NCBI RefSeq assembly: GCF_030657435.1
Contig: NZ_JAUTWS010000008.1
Location: forward strand, 124,001 to 188,000
Direction: 5' to 3'
From: Paracraurococcus lichenis
GTDB lineage: Bacteria; Pseudomonadota; Alphaproteobacteria; Acetobacterales; Acetobacteraceae
DNA length: 64,000 nucleotides
Below the pieces are notes generated by a model that was not told the DNA's origin, ran no database searches, and saw only the letters and a list, made by a program, of their open reading frames with translations. Shown here piece by piece: positions 8,368 through 16,261 of this stretch. Numbering within the stretch: position 1 is the stretch's first letter; every line of letters begins with the position of its first letter. A program made the translations under genes and the position numbers.

Positions 8368-10599
8368 TCACCCGCCCGCTTCGGCGGGCAGGCGGAGGCC
8401 CCGCGCCGCGCCGGTCTCGAGCCGCAGGCCGGGCGCACCGGCTTCCACCCTGCCGACCACCGCCGCTCGGCAGCCGATCGCGGCCAGCGCTGCGAGGCAG
8501 GGCGCTGCCGCCTCCGCCGGCAGGCCGGCGAGGAAGCCGCCCGCCGTCTGCGGGTCGAGCAGCGCCGCGACCTCCGGCACCTCCGGGTCGCCGCCCGCCA
8601 GCAGGCCGGCGACGGCCGCCGCGTTGCCGTCATGCAGCGTGCTGCGGATGCCCTGTGCCAGCGCCTCCCGCGCCCCCGGCAGCAGCGGCACCGCCTCCGG
8701 GTCGAGCAGGGCGACGCCGCCGCCGGCGCGCAGCATCTCCGCGAGATGCCCGAGCAGCCCGAAGCCCGTCACGTCGGTGCAGGCCGTGGCGCCATGCGCC
8801 GCGAGCCGCGCCACCACCGGCCCGCCCGGCTCCTGCATCGCCGCGACCGCCGCCTCCAGCCAGGCCGCCCGCGCCGCACCGCGCATGGCGGCGGCCAGGA
8901 TCACGCCGGTGCCGAGCGGCTTGGTCAGCACCAGCAGGTCGCCCGGCCGCAGCCCGCCCTTGCGCAGCAGCCGGGACGGATCGGCCGCGCCGGTCACGGC
9001 GAAGCCGAGCGCGGCCTCCGCCCCCTCCGCGCTGTGGCCGCCGAGGAGCGGCGCGCCGGCCGCCTCCAGCACCTCCCGTGCGCCGAGCAGCATGGCGTGC
9101 AGATCCTCCTCCAGCCAGGCGGCGGGCCCGTGCGGCAGGGTGGCGAGGGCCAGCGCCGAGAGCGGCCGGCCGCCCATGGCATGGATGTCGCCGAGCGCAT
9201 GGTTGGCGGCGATGCGGCCGAAGAGGTGCAGGTCGCCGAGGAAGGCGCGGAACTGGTCGACGCTCTGCACCAGCACCTCGCCCGGCGGCGGGTGGATTAC
9301 GGCGGCATCGTCCGGTGCCTGCAGCCCGACCAGCACCCCCGGCCCCTCGCCGGCGCCGAGGCGGCGCAGCGCGGCCGAGAGGACCGGCGCCGGCAGCTTG
9401 CCGCCGCAGCCGGCGCAGCGCATCGGGGCAGGGGCGGGCATCGGCATGGCCGGCATGGCGGGCAGTTCGGCGAAGCGGGCGATCCAGCGCCGGTCGATCC
9501 GCCGCTTCCAGCGCCACAGCCAGCGCCCGCGCCAGGCAAGCGGGCCGCGCAGCGCGATCGCCTCGCCATCCGCCGTGCCGATCAGAGCGAGGGCGTGGCG
9601 CTGCGGGCGGAAGGGGCGCGGCGCCTCGCCGCGCACCAGGCGGCGGAGATTGGCCAGCAGCGGCGGGCCCTGCCGCACCGCCCAGACGCCCGCCTTCGCG
9701 CGCGGATGAGCCAGCACGGCGGCGACGTCGCCGGCGGCGAAGACCTCGGGGTGAGAGATCGAGCGGAGCGCGGCATCCACCGCGACGAAGCCCTGCCCGT
9801 CGAGCGCGAGGCCGGTCTCCCGCAGCCAGGCCGGCGCGGCGGCGCCGGTCGCCCAGACCGCGAGATCGCAGGGCACCTGCCGCCCGTCCTCCAGCACGAG
9901 GCCATCCGGCTCGGCGCGCGCCACCGCGGCGTCCGCGACCATGCCGATGCCGCGGGCCTGCAGGGCGCGCCGGACCAGCCCGCGCGCCCAGGCGCCGGCG
10001 CGCGGCAGCACCGGCCCGCCGGGCAGCAGCAGCACCTCCGCCCCGCGCGCCGCCAGGCGATGGCGCAGCGCGAAGGCGAGCTCCACGCCGCCCGCGCCGC
10101 CGCCGATCACCGCCAGCCGCGGCCGGCGTCCGCCGAGGCGTTCCAGCGCGGCGGCGAGCCGCGCGGGGAAATCCCCGATCGGGCGCACCGGCTGCAGGCA
10201 GCCGCCGCCCGGCGGCAGCGGCCGCGCGGCCGAGCCGATGTCGAGCGAGAGCAGGTCGTAGCGCAGCGGCGGGTGGCGGGCGCAGACCAGACGCCGCGCG
10301 CCGGGGCGGAGGCCGGTGGCGCGGTCATGGACCAGCCGCGCGCCCGCGGCCGTCGCCAGGCGCAGCAGGTCCACCCGGCAGGCCTCCGGTTCGTAGAGGC
10401 CGGCGACCAGGCCCGGCAGCATGCCGGAATAGACCGGCGCCAGCTCCTCGGCGACCAGCGTGACCCGCAGCCGCGGCTCCGGCCGCATCGCCAGCCCGCG
10501 CAGCAGCCCGAGATGCGCATGGCCGCCGCCGACGAGCAGCAGCTCCGCCCCGTCGGGAAAGGCCCCGATATCGGGTCCCGCGACCGTATCCCTCGGCAT
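8368..10599 (-). CDS. selD: Selenophosphate synthase SelD fused to an N-terminal FAD/NAD(P) oxidoreductase
   Basis: A 743-aa two-domain protein. Residues about 15-385 form a pyridine nucleotide-disulfide (NDH-2/SQR-like) oxidoreductase: LLLVGGGHAHLGLLRGL binds FAD, LAVIGGGAGGVELAFAL binds NAD(P), and EVFAAGDVAAVL is the second FAD motif. Residues about 393-743 are SelD of usual length, with active-site C395-A-G-C398-G-G-K401, the ATP/metal segments PDDAAVI, VDQFRAFLGD and ANHALGDIHAMGGRPL, then GGHSAEGAE and LTKPLGTG. SelD makes selenophosphate from selenide and ATP. The Cys (not Sec) active site is usual in such fusions. The oxidoreductase domain may supply reduced selenium (inference). It faces fdhA, and Sec synthesis serves that enzyme. 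Confidence 0.95.
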   Translation of the reverse strand: MPRDTVAGPDIGAFPDGAELLLVGGGHAHLGLLRGLAMRPEPRLRVTLVAEELAPVYSGMLPGLVAGLYEPEACRVDLLRLATAAGARLVHDRATGLRPGARRLVCARHPPLRYDLLSLDIGSAARPLPPGGGCLQPVRPIGDFPARLAAALERLGGRRPRLAVIGGGAGGVELAFALRHRLAARGAEVLLLPGGPVLPRAGAWARGLVRRALQARGIGMVADAAVARAEPDGLVLEDGRQVPCDLAVWATGAAAPAWLRETGLALDGQGFVAVDAALRSISHPEVFAAGDVAAVLAHPRAKAGVWAVRQGPPLLANLRRLVRGEAPRPFRPQRHALALIGTADGEAIALRGPLAWRGRWLWRWKRRIDRRWIARFAELPAMPAMPMPAPAPMRCAGCGGKLPAPVLSAALRRLGAGEGPGVLVGLQAPDDAAVIHPPPGEVLVQSVDQFRAFLGDLHLFGRIAANHALGDIHAMGGRPLSALALATLPHGPAAWLEEDLHAMLLGAREVLEAAGAPLLGGHSAEGAEAALGFAVTGAADPSRLLRKGGLRPGDLLVLTKPLGTGVILAAAMRGAARAAWLEAAVAAMQEPGGPVVARLAAHGATACTDVTGFGLLGHLAEMLRAGGGVALLDPEAVPLLPGAREALAQGIRSTLHDGNAAAVAGLLAGGDPEVPEVAALLDPQTAGGFLAGLPAEAAAPCLAALAAIGCRAAVVGRVEAGAPGLRLETGAARGLRLPAEAGG

Positions 10600-10712
10600 C
10601 CGTCCTCATGGCGTGGTGATGGGGCGGCCCCTGGATGTCCCTGACGCCGGCCGCGCCGCGCGAGGATGCTCCGGTCCGTCGATCGAGGACAGGGCGGAGC
10701 CGCCTCCATAGG

Positions 10713-10726
10713 GTGTCACGTGACAC
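10713..10726. promoter_or_regulatory. Perfect 14-bp palindrome upstream of selD
   Basis: GTGTCACGTGACAC is its own reverse complement. It lies 114 bp before the selD ATG in a 254-bp gap that otherwise shows no gene. A regulator binding site for selD, or for the genes ending at 10854, is plausible; the cognate protein is unknown. Confidence 0.45.
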
Positions 10727-10853
10727 GGAAGCGCCCGGCGCCGCGGCGATGGCCGGTCCGCGGGTTGGGATCGGGCGCGGCGACGGCGTCGCCGGCCGGC
10801 CAGGGACGCCGCAACCGCGTGCAGGGCCGGCCGATGGAGGCCGAGCTGCGGCG

Positions 10854-12077
10854 CTACCGCCCCCCGGCGGCGGAGAGCAGCGCCGCCGCCGCCTCCGGCC
10901 CGGCCAGGATCTCGATGCTGCGGGCCAGGTCCACGCGGCTCAACCCGCCCTCCGGGCCGGTGCGGCCGCCGAGCGTCGCCAGGCCCGTGGTCAGGTCGCG
11001 GATCGCCCGGTCATAGGCCGTGCCGCCGCCGAGGCGCCGGCCCGCCCCCTCCAGCGCGCGCAATTGCCGTGCCCCGTCCTCCAGCGCCTCGACCTCCGCA
11101 TCCGTCACCATCGGCGCGTCGGCCAGCCGGGTGGCGGGCGCCACCACCTGCCGCTCCGCCGCCACCAGGAAGCCGGCGCGGCAGGCCTCGTCCGCCGCAT
11201 GCCGGATCGCCTGCAGGCGGCGCTGCCGGTCGCCGGCCAGCAGCGCGCAGCCCTGCAGGTCGTCCAGCCGGCGGGCGAGCGCGGCGGCCTGCTCCGCCGC
11301 CGCCAGGGCGTCGAGGCTGTCGAAGGCCGGGGCCGGCTGCTCGAGGAGCGCATCCAGCGCCTGCACCGCCACCGTCCGCGCCGCCGGGTCGAGCCTGGCC
11401 GCGACCTGGGCGACGAGGCCGGGCGCCGCGGCCTGCAGGAGCAGCGTGGCGAGGGTGGCGGAGAGCGGTCCGGGGCCGGCCGGCGCCACCGCCGCCAGCG
11501 CCGCGCGCGCCAGGTCCTCCGGCGGGCCGGCCACGGCCGCCGACTGCGCCGCCCAGATCGCCGGCCCGGCCTCCCAGAGCGGCCGGCAGAGCGCGGCGAT
11601 CGGGGCATAGTCGGCAGCCGCCAGCCCCGTGCCTTCCCAGCCCGGCGGCGGCGCGGCGGGCAGGACCTGCCCCGCCCGCGGCCAGAGCCGCTGGCCGAGC
11701 GCGGCAACCACGTCCGGCTCGGTCACGGCATGGCCGGCGCAGCCGGCGGCGATCGCCGCGCCCTCCTCGCCCAGCCCGGCCTGGACCACGGCGGCGATGG
11801 GCAGCAGGGCACTGCGCGGGATGCAGGGCGCGGCGCGGTTCCAGCGCGTCGCCGGCAGGATGGCGCCGTCGAGCGGCAGGAAGAGCAGCCGCGGGAAGCC
11901 GAGCGGCCTGGCGAGCTGGAGCATGCGCAGCCGGGGGCGGACGGAATCGAGGATCCGGTCGGCCTCCCCGCGCCGGGGCAGCGCATCGAGCATGGCGACC
12001 AGCCGGGTGATCGCGGCATCGTCCGCCGCGGCGGCGGCCTGGCCGAGCTGGCGGACCTCGCGCAGGGTGCCGCTCAT
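10854..12077 (-). CDS. Unknown protein, second gene of a two-gene operon
   Basis: A 407-aa Ala/Leu-rich, largely helical protein (MSGTLREVRQLGQAAAAADD at the start). No catalytic motif, signal peptide or membrane segment was recognised. The sequence alternates long amphipathic helices (ARPLGFPRLLFLPLDGAILP; LEDGARQLRALEGAGRRLGG), suggesting a helical-repeat or scaffold protein. Its ATG overlaps the stop of the upstream unknown gene by 4 bases (ATGA), implying a linked function and probably a complex. The start was chosen for this overlap; the frame is open further upstream within the neighbour. Confidence 0.75.
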   Translation of the reverse strand: MSGTLREVRQLGQAAAAADDAAITRLVAMLDALPRRGEADRILDSVRPRLRMLQLARPLGFPRLLFLPLDGAILPATRWNRAAPCIPRSALLPIAAVVQAGLGEEGAAIAAGCAGHAVTEPDVVAALGQRLWPRAGQVLPAAPPPGWEGTGLAAADYAPIAALCRPLWEAGPAIWAAQSAAVAGPPEDLARAALAAVAPAGPGPLSATLATLLLQAAAPGLVAQVAARLDPAARTVAVQALDALLEQPAPAFDSLDALAAAEQAAALARRLDDLQGCALLAGDRQRRLQAIRHAADEACRAGFLVAAERQVVAPATRLADAPMVTDAEVEALEDGARQLRALEGAGRRLGGGTAYDRAIRDLTTGLATLGGRTGPEGGLSRVDLARSIEILAGPEAAAALLSAAGGR

Positions 12078-13216
12078 GCGCAGCGGGCCCGCAGCGCCTC
12101 GGTCCGCGCCGTCGTGTCCAGCAGCCGCCCCGTCATCCAGTCCTGGTTCGGCTGCACGGTCCGCCGCCAGTGCCGCAGGCCGGAGCGATGCACCTCGAGC
12201 AGCCCGGGCATGTCGGTGCCGAGCCATTCGCCCACCTCGGCCGGCATGATCGGCACCAGCGCCGCCATGTCGAGCAGCGCGGCGCCGCGATGGCCCTCCT
12301 CCGCCGCCCGCCAGAGGCCGCAGATCAGCTCCCAGCCGTCGAGCAGCCATTCCGGCCGCGCCGCGATGTCGGAGATCGCCGCCGGCGCCACCCGCCAGCG
12401 CTGCACCAGGGCCCAGAGGTCCTCGAGCAGCGCATGCGCCTCCTTCAGCGACTGGCGGAAGCAGTGCTGGGTGATCTGCGCCCCCTCGGCCAGCAGGCGG
12501 ATGCAGCTCCGCTCGGAGGGGCCGCCCATCTCGGCCCAGCGGCCGAGCTCCTGGATGACGGCGGTGATCTCGGCGTCGAGCGCCGGCAGGCGGGCCTGGG
12601 TCGGGTTGCCGGGCAGGCCGCAGGGCTCGAAGACCGTGGCGAGCTCGGCCAAGGCCTCGAAGGCGGCAGTGGCGCTGATGCCGCTGTCGCCGCGCCGCTC
12701 GACCAGCACGGCGCGCGCGCGCTGCTCCAGCGCCTCGAGGTCGCCCTGGCGGAGCGGCGCGCCCTTGCCATGGGGGTCGCCCTGGCGGACCAGCTCGATC
12801 AGCAGGAAGTAGTGGGTATAGGTGCAGGCATCGCGCGTCGCCTTCTCGGCCTCGGCCGCGGCGCGGGCGGCGGCGCGGCCGGCCAGCCCCTCCGCGGCCA
12901 CCGACCGGGTCGCCTGGCGGACCGCGCGCGGCGTCAGGATCGGCAGTTGCGCCACCCGGCTCCAGAGCGCGCGGTCATGCAGCGTGGGCGTGCAGACATC
13001 GGGCAGGCCGGCCCAGGGGAGGATATAGACCCCCTCCACCCCCGCCGGGTTGGCCAGCACCAGCTCGGGCAGCTTGCGCTCGCCCGGGCGGATCCGCCCG
13101 CCCATCAGGGCGGGCGTCGTGAAGGGGAGCGCCACGCCGCGTTCGAGGAAGGTGACCGGCTTGTACTTGCCGGCCTCGAAACGGGCGAGCCAGGAGAGGG
13201 ACTCTGCCACGGCCAT
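12074..13216 (-). CDS. Unknown protein, first gene of a two-gene operon
   Basis: A 380-aa protein beginning MAVAESLSWLARFEAGKYKP, with an ordered N-terminal part (GVALPFTTPALMGGRIRPGE, GVYILPWAGLPDVCTPTLHD) and a long helical remainder. I do not recognise the family. No transmembrane segment or standard nucleotide-binding motif is visible. It is coupled by a 4-base overlap to the next gene and sits 69 bp from mmcB, which is on the same strand. An ATG at 13228 would add four residues; neither start has a clear ribosome binding site. Confidence 0.75.
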   Translation of the reverse strand: MAVAESLSWLARFEAGKYKPVTFLERGVALPFTTPALMGGRIRPGERKLPELVLANPAGVEGVYILPWAGLPDVCTPTLHDRALWSRVAQLPILTPRAVRQATRSVAAEGLAGRAAARAAAEAEKATRDACTYTHYFLLIELVRQGDPHGKGAPLRQGDLEALEQRARAVLVERRGDSGISATAAFEALAELATVFEPCGLPGNPTQARLPALDAEITAVIQELGRWAEMGGPSERSCIRLLAEGAQITQHCFRQSLKEAHALLEDLWALVQRWRVAPAAISDIAARPEWLLDGWELICGLWRAAEEGHRGAALLDMAALVPIMPAEVGEWLGTDMPGLLEVHRSGLRHWRRTVQPNQDWMTGRLLDTTARTEALRARCA

Positions 13217-13285
13217 GCCGCGCAGCATGCCGGGGGGCGGGTAAAGGAAGGGTTGGGCCCGTGGATGGCGTGGGCGCGGCCGCGG

Positions 13286-13777
13286 CTATTCCACCCGCAG
13301 CGCCGCGCGGAGCTCCGCATGCGCCTCCGGGTCGGAGAGGGCGGCCAGCCGCCCGGCCGCGACCCGGGCATAGCGCTGCAGCAGCGCCTTGCGGCGGGCC
13401 GGCGCCAGCGGGTGCTCCGGCGCCTCCCGCAGCAGGGCGGCGTCGCGCCCGTCCACCACCAGCAGCCCGACCTCTGCCGGCAGCAACCCTTCGGGGAAGT
13501 CGAGATCCACGGCGAAGTAGAGCCGGTCGCTGAACTCCCGGTAGTCCGGCCATTTCGCATCCGAGAGAAAATCCCGGGCGCAGGATTTCACCTCGATGGC
13601 GGCGAAGCTGCCGTCCGGCAGCAGCGCCAGGATATCGGCGCGGCGCCCGTTCGGCAGCGGCATCTCCTGCACCGGGGCCCATCCCCGCAGGGCGCAGAAG
13701 CGCATGGCGGCCCGGCAGACCAGCGCGGTTCGTTCGGCGGGTGCGGCCGCTGTGCCACGGGGGATGGAATTGTTCAT
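13286..13777 (-). CDS. mmcB: MmcB-family DNA repair protein
   Basis: A 163-aa protein with the MmcB signature, a PD-(D/E)XK-like nuclease core: LPNGRRADILALLPDG supplies the Asp, and AAIEVKSCARDFLSDAKWPD supplies the E-x-K pair. In Caulobacter MmcB belongs to a DNA-damage response group. The gene is divergent from the Rrf2 regulator, sharing an 81-bp gap. Length and motif order fit the family; the catalytic role is by family knowledge. Confidence 0.88.
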   Translation of the reverse strand: MNNSIPRGTAAAPAERTALVCRAAMRFCALRGWAPVQEMPLPNGRRADILALLPDGSFAAIEVKSCARDFLSDAKWPDYREFSDRLYFAVDLDFPEGLLPAEVGLLVVDGRDAALLREAPEHPLAPARRKALLQRYARVAAGRLAALSDPEAHAELRAALRVE

Positions 13778-13858
13778 GGGAAGATCACGCCCCGATCCTG
13801 CACCCCCTGTTCATACATCGCGTGACCTGCAAATGTCGCGTGCCGTACATTCCTGGAC

Positions 13859-14296
13859 ATGATTGCAACACGCTTCTCCGTCGCTCTTCATATCTTGCTC
13901 CTCATCGCCAGCGATTCAGCGGGCGATTCCACCAGTGCGCGGCTGGCCTGGAGCATTGGCACCAACCCCGTGGTCGTGCGTCGCATCGCAGGTCAGTTGT
14001 CGCGGGCGGGGCTCATCGCCGTCCAGCGCGGCCCGGGCGGCGCATCCCTGTCCCGGCCGGCCTCGCAGATCACCCTGCGGGATGTCTGGCGGGCGATCCA
14101 CCCAGAGAGGGAGACATTGATCGGCGTCCATCGGAAGACCAATGCCGAATGCCCGGTCGGGCGGCAGGTGCCGGAACTGCTCGGGCGCCGCTTCCAGCAG
14201 GCCGAGATCGCGCTGCTGGCCGACTTCGCCGGCACCACCCTCGCCGACCTGGCCGCGGGCCTGCGGGAGGACCGCGACGCCGCGGCCGCAGGGTAG
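13859..14296 (+). CDS. Rrf2-family transcriptional regulator
   Basis: A 145-aa regulator. An N-terminal winged helix-turn-helix (RFSVALHILLLIASD, then SARLAWSIGTNPVVVRRIAG and LIAVQRGPGGASLSRPA) matches Rrf2 proteins of the YwnA/Rrf2 subgroup. Only one cysteine is visible in the central region (C98, in NAECPVGRQV), so the three-Cys Fe-S ligand set of IscR/NsrR is absent; a redox or thiol signal through one Cys is possible. The upstream gap shared with mmcB carries two direct TCGCGTG motifs (13818-13824 and 13836-13842) that could be autoregulatory half-sites. Confidence 0.88.
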   Translation: MIATRFSVALHILLLIASDSAGDSTSARLAWSIGTNPVVVRRIAGQLSRAGLIAVQRGPGGASLSRPASQITLRDVWRAIHPERETLIGVHRKTNAECPVGRQVPELLGRRFQQAEIALLADFAGTTLADLAAGLREDRDAAAAG

Positions 14297-14335
14297 CCGG
14301 CGCTCCTGCCGCCCGCGCCCGGGCCGGACGCCGCG

Positions 14336-14626
14336 TCAGCCCAGCAGGGCGTCGATGGACCGGGCGAGCCGGACATCCCGCTCGGACAGCCCGCCCGCGT
14401 CATGGGTGCTGAGCAGGATCTCCACCCGGTTCCAGACATTGGACCATTCGGGGTGATGGTCCTGCGCCTCGGCCAGCAGGGCGACCCGGCAGAGGAAGCC
14501 CCAGGCCTCGGAGAAGTCGCGGAAGCGGAATTCGCGGCGGATGGCGTCCCGCCCCTCCACCAGGGTCCAGTGCGGCAGGCCCTCCGCCAGCCCCGCCCGC
14601 GCCGTCGCATCCAGCCGCTCGACCAT
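14336..14626 (-). CDS. phhB: Pterin-4a-carbinolamine dehydratase
   Basis: A 96-aa protein with the family core [20 protein letters not shown] and the catalytic segment [20 protein letters not shown] (paired His plus PEW), ending [20 protein letters not shown]. It dehydrates 4a-hydroxytetrahydropterin to recycle the cofactor of aromatic amino acid hydroxylases. Length is typical. No hydroxylase gene is adjacent. Start ATG 14626. Confidence 0.95.
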   Translation of the reverse strand: MVERLDATARAGLAEGLPHWTLVEGRDAIRREFRFRDFSEAWGFLCRVALLAEAQDHHPEWSNVWNRVEILLSTHDAGGLSERDVRLARSIDALLG

Positions 14627-14746
14627 CGCCCATCCCTTCCGATTACCTGAGCCGAGCGCGCCGCGGACCCGATGCGCGGTGCCGGGCCGGCAGGCCCGCG
14701 CGACGCCGCCCTTGACGCCGGGCCCGGCCCGCAGTCCGGTGGCGGC

Positions 14747-15148
14747 ATGCGCCACGGCCCGCCCCCCAGCCTCGACGACATCCTGGATATGGCGGAGACC
14801 GCCTTCGCCGCCATCCCCGCGCCGCTGCGCGACCTCGTGCGCGGGACCGCCATCGTCGTCGAGGAAACGCCGGACGACGAGACGCTCGCCGAGATGGGGA
14901 TCGACAATCCCTGGGACCTCACCGGCCTCTATCGCGGCGTGCCGCTGACCGAGCGCAGCGTGACGGATATCCGCCAGGGGCCGGACACCATCCTGCTGTT
15001 CCGCGAGCCCATCCTGCTGGAATGGATCGAGACCGGGGAGGACCTGTTCCGCCTGGTCCGCAACGTGCTGGTGCACGAGATCGGCCACCATTTCGGCCTG
15101 TCGGACGCGGATATCGCGCGGCTGGAAGGGGAGGGCGAGGCGGACTGA
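14747..15148 (+). CDS. Small zincin-like metallopeptidase
   Basis: A 133-aa protein of the family with a minimal zincin fold (Pfam zincin_1, PF06262). The zinc motif [11 protein letters not shown] (HExxH) is near residue 119, just before the C-terminal helix, as usual. The N-terminal part [19 protein letters not shown] and [10 protein letters not shown] are also typical. Substrates of this family are unknown. The frame opens 75 bases earlier, but the ATG at 14747 ([14 protein letters not shown]) fits family length. Confidence 0.9.
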   Translation: MRHGPPPSLDDILDMAETAFAAIPAPLRDLVRGTAIVVEETPDDETLAEMGIDNPWDLTGLYRGVPLTERSVTDIRQGPDTILLFREPILLEWIETGEDLFRLVRNVLVHEIGHHFGLSDADIARLEGEGEAD

Positions 15149-15170
15149 CCGCCGCCGCGCCGCCGGCCGG

Positions 15171-16013
15171 TCAGGGCGGCGGCAGCACGACCGCGGCAGC
15201 GGGCACCGCATAGCCCATCGCCACATCGGCCATCACGGTGGAGGCGATGCCGGCGATGGCCCAGTTGCCGTCGGCGAGCGGCGCCAGCAGCGGCGCGCCG
15301 CTCGCCCCGCGCGTCCCGGCGCAGTCATGCGCCAGCACCGGCGGCCCCTCCCGCAGGGCGGTCAGGCCGATCGCCCGGCAGCCGGTATCGGCCAGCACCA
15401 CCTCCTGCCGGTCCTGCTGGTAGCCCCCGAGCATCAGCGGCGCGCGCGGCGCCGGCGGCTGGCGCAGCAGCGGCAGCACCCGGTCGGGCGTGCCCAGGTC
15501 GCGGTCCAGCACCAGCACGGCCCAGTCGCTGCCCGGCGGGCCGGGCGGGTCGGGGCGGAAGCCCGGCCCGGTCCGGTAGGACGCGACCCGGGCATGCGCG
15601 ACCGCGCTGCCGCGATCATAGCCCAGCATGAAATGCACCGTCGCGGTCTACACCCAGGCGCGCGTCCGCGGCGCCACCAGGCAATGCGCCACGGTCAGCA
15701 CCAGCCGCGGGCCGACCAGCGCGCCGGTGCAGAGGCCGCCGGTCTCGAGCTGCACGCGGCCGAGGGCGCGCCAGGGGCGCTGCGTCATGCCCACCGGCCG
15801 GCGCGGGTCGGCGGCGCCGATGCCGGGCAGGACCGCGCGCGGCAGGCGGCGCGGCTCCTGCGCATGCAGGGCCGGCACCGGCAGGGCGAGCAAGGCGAGG
15901 AGCGCGGCCGGAAGCCGGCGCCCTCGCCGCCGCCGCGGATCACTTTGCCGCAGGGTCGGGCTCCCCGGGGCCCGGCGCCAGGGCCGGACCGGCCATGGGT
16001 CCGTCCTGGCCAT
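15171..16013 (-). pseudogene. Trypsin-like serine protease gene interrupted by an amber stop
   Basis: The leftward frame encodes a secreted S1-type protease: a signal-like segment LPAALLALLALPVPALHAQE, then GALVGPRLVLTVAHCLV with the catalytic His. A TAG stop follows (15648-15650). The same frame continues without shift with VHFMLGYDRGSAVAHARVAS, the catalytic Asp in DWAVLVLD, and the catalytic Ser in GTRGASGAPLL, to 15171. All three catalytic residues are intact, but the stop separates His from Asp and Ser. A single base change (from CAG or TGG) would explain it. It is a recent nonsense mutation or a sequencing error; a restart at ATG 15638 would give an inactive fragment. Confidence 0.8.
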
Positions 16014-16053
16014 ACCGGCGAATTCGCCTTTGTCGCGCATCATGTACACAAAC

Positions 16054-16105
16054 TTGCACCCAGGACATGTGCAACCGAACCGGGATTGCACAGGGTCCGT
16101 TGCAA
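16054..16105. promoter_or_regulatory. Four evenly spaced TTGCA motifs upstream of the PhyH-like gene
   Basis: TTGCAC (16054-16059) and GTGCAA (16069-16074) form a 6-bp inverted repeat. TTGCA (16086-16090) and TGCAA (16101-16105) form a second 5-bp one. Motif centres lie about 16 bp apart. They sit in the AT-richer 248-bp gap between the protease start and the PhyH-like gene. Possibly a regulator array; the protein is unknown. Confidence 0.4.
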
Positions 16106-16261
16106 ACCATCAAGATCGGCCAAGAAATCTGTACGGTTCTTCATGATTTTCGCCACCGACGCGAAAACCGTTGCGGGCCAAGCCGCAAAAAGTTCTGTTT
16201 ACGCAAGAAAGCCGCGCACCCTATCGTTCCGGCAAGCGATTGCAGGAACCGGGCTACCACG

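Noticed and set aside
8632..10644. 670-aa and 725-aa plus-strand frames opposite selD
   Set aside because: Low-complexity Ala/Arg/Pro shadow frames; the minus strand carries clear SelD and FAD motifs.
13801..13858. Promoter hexamers before the Rrf2 gene
   Set aside because: Only partial matches with poor spacing; the TCGCGTG direct repeats were kept only as a note in the gene entry.
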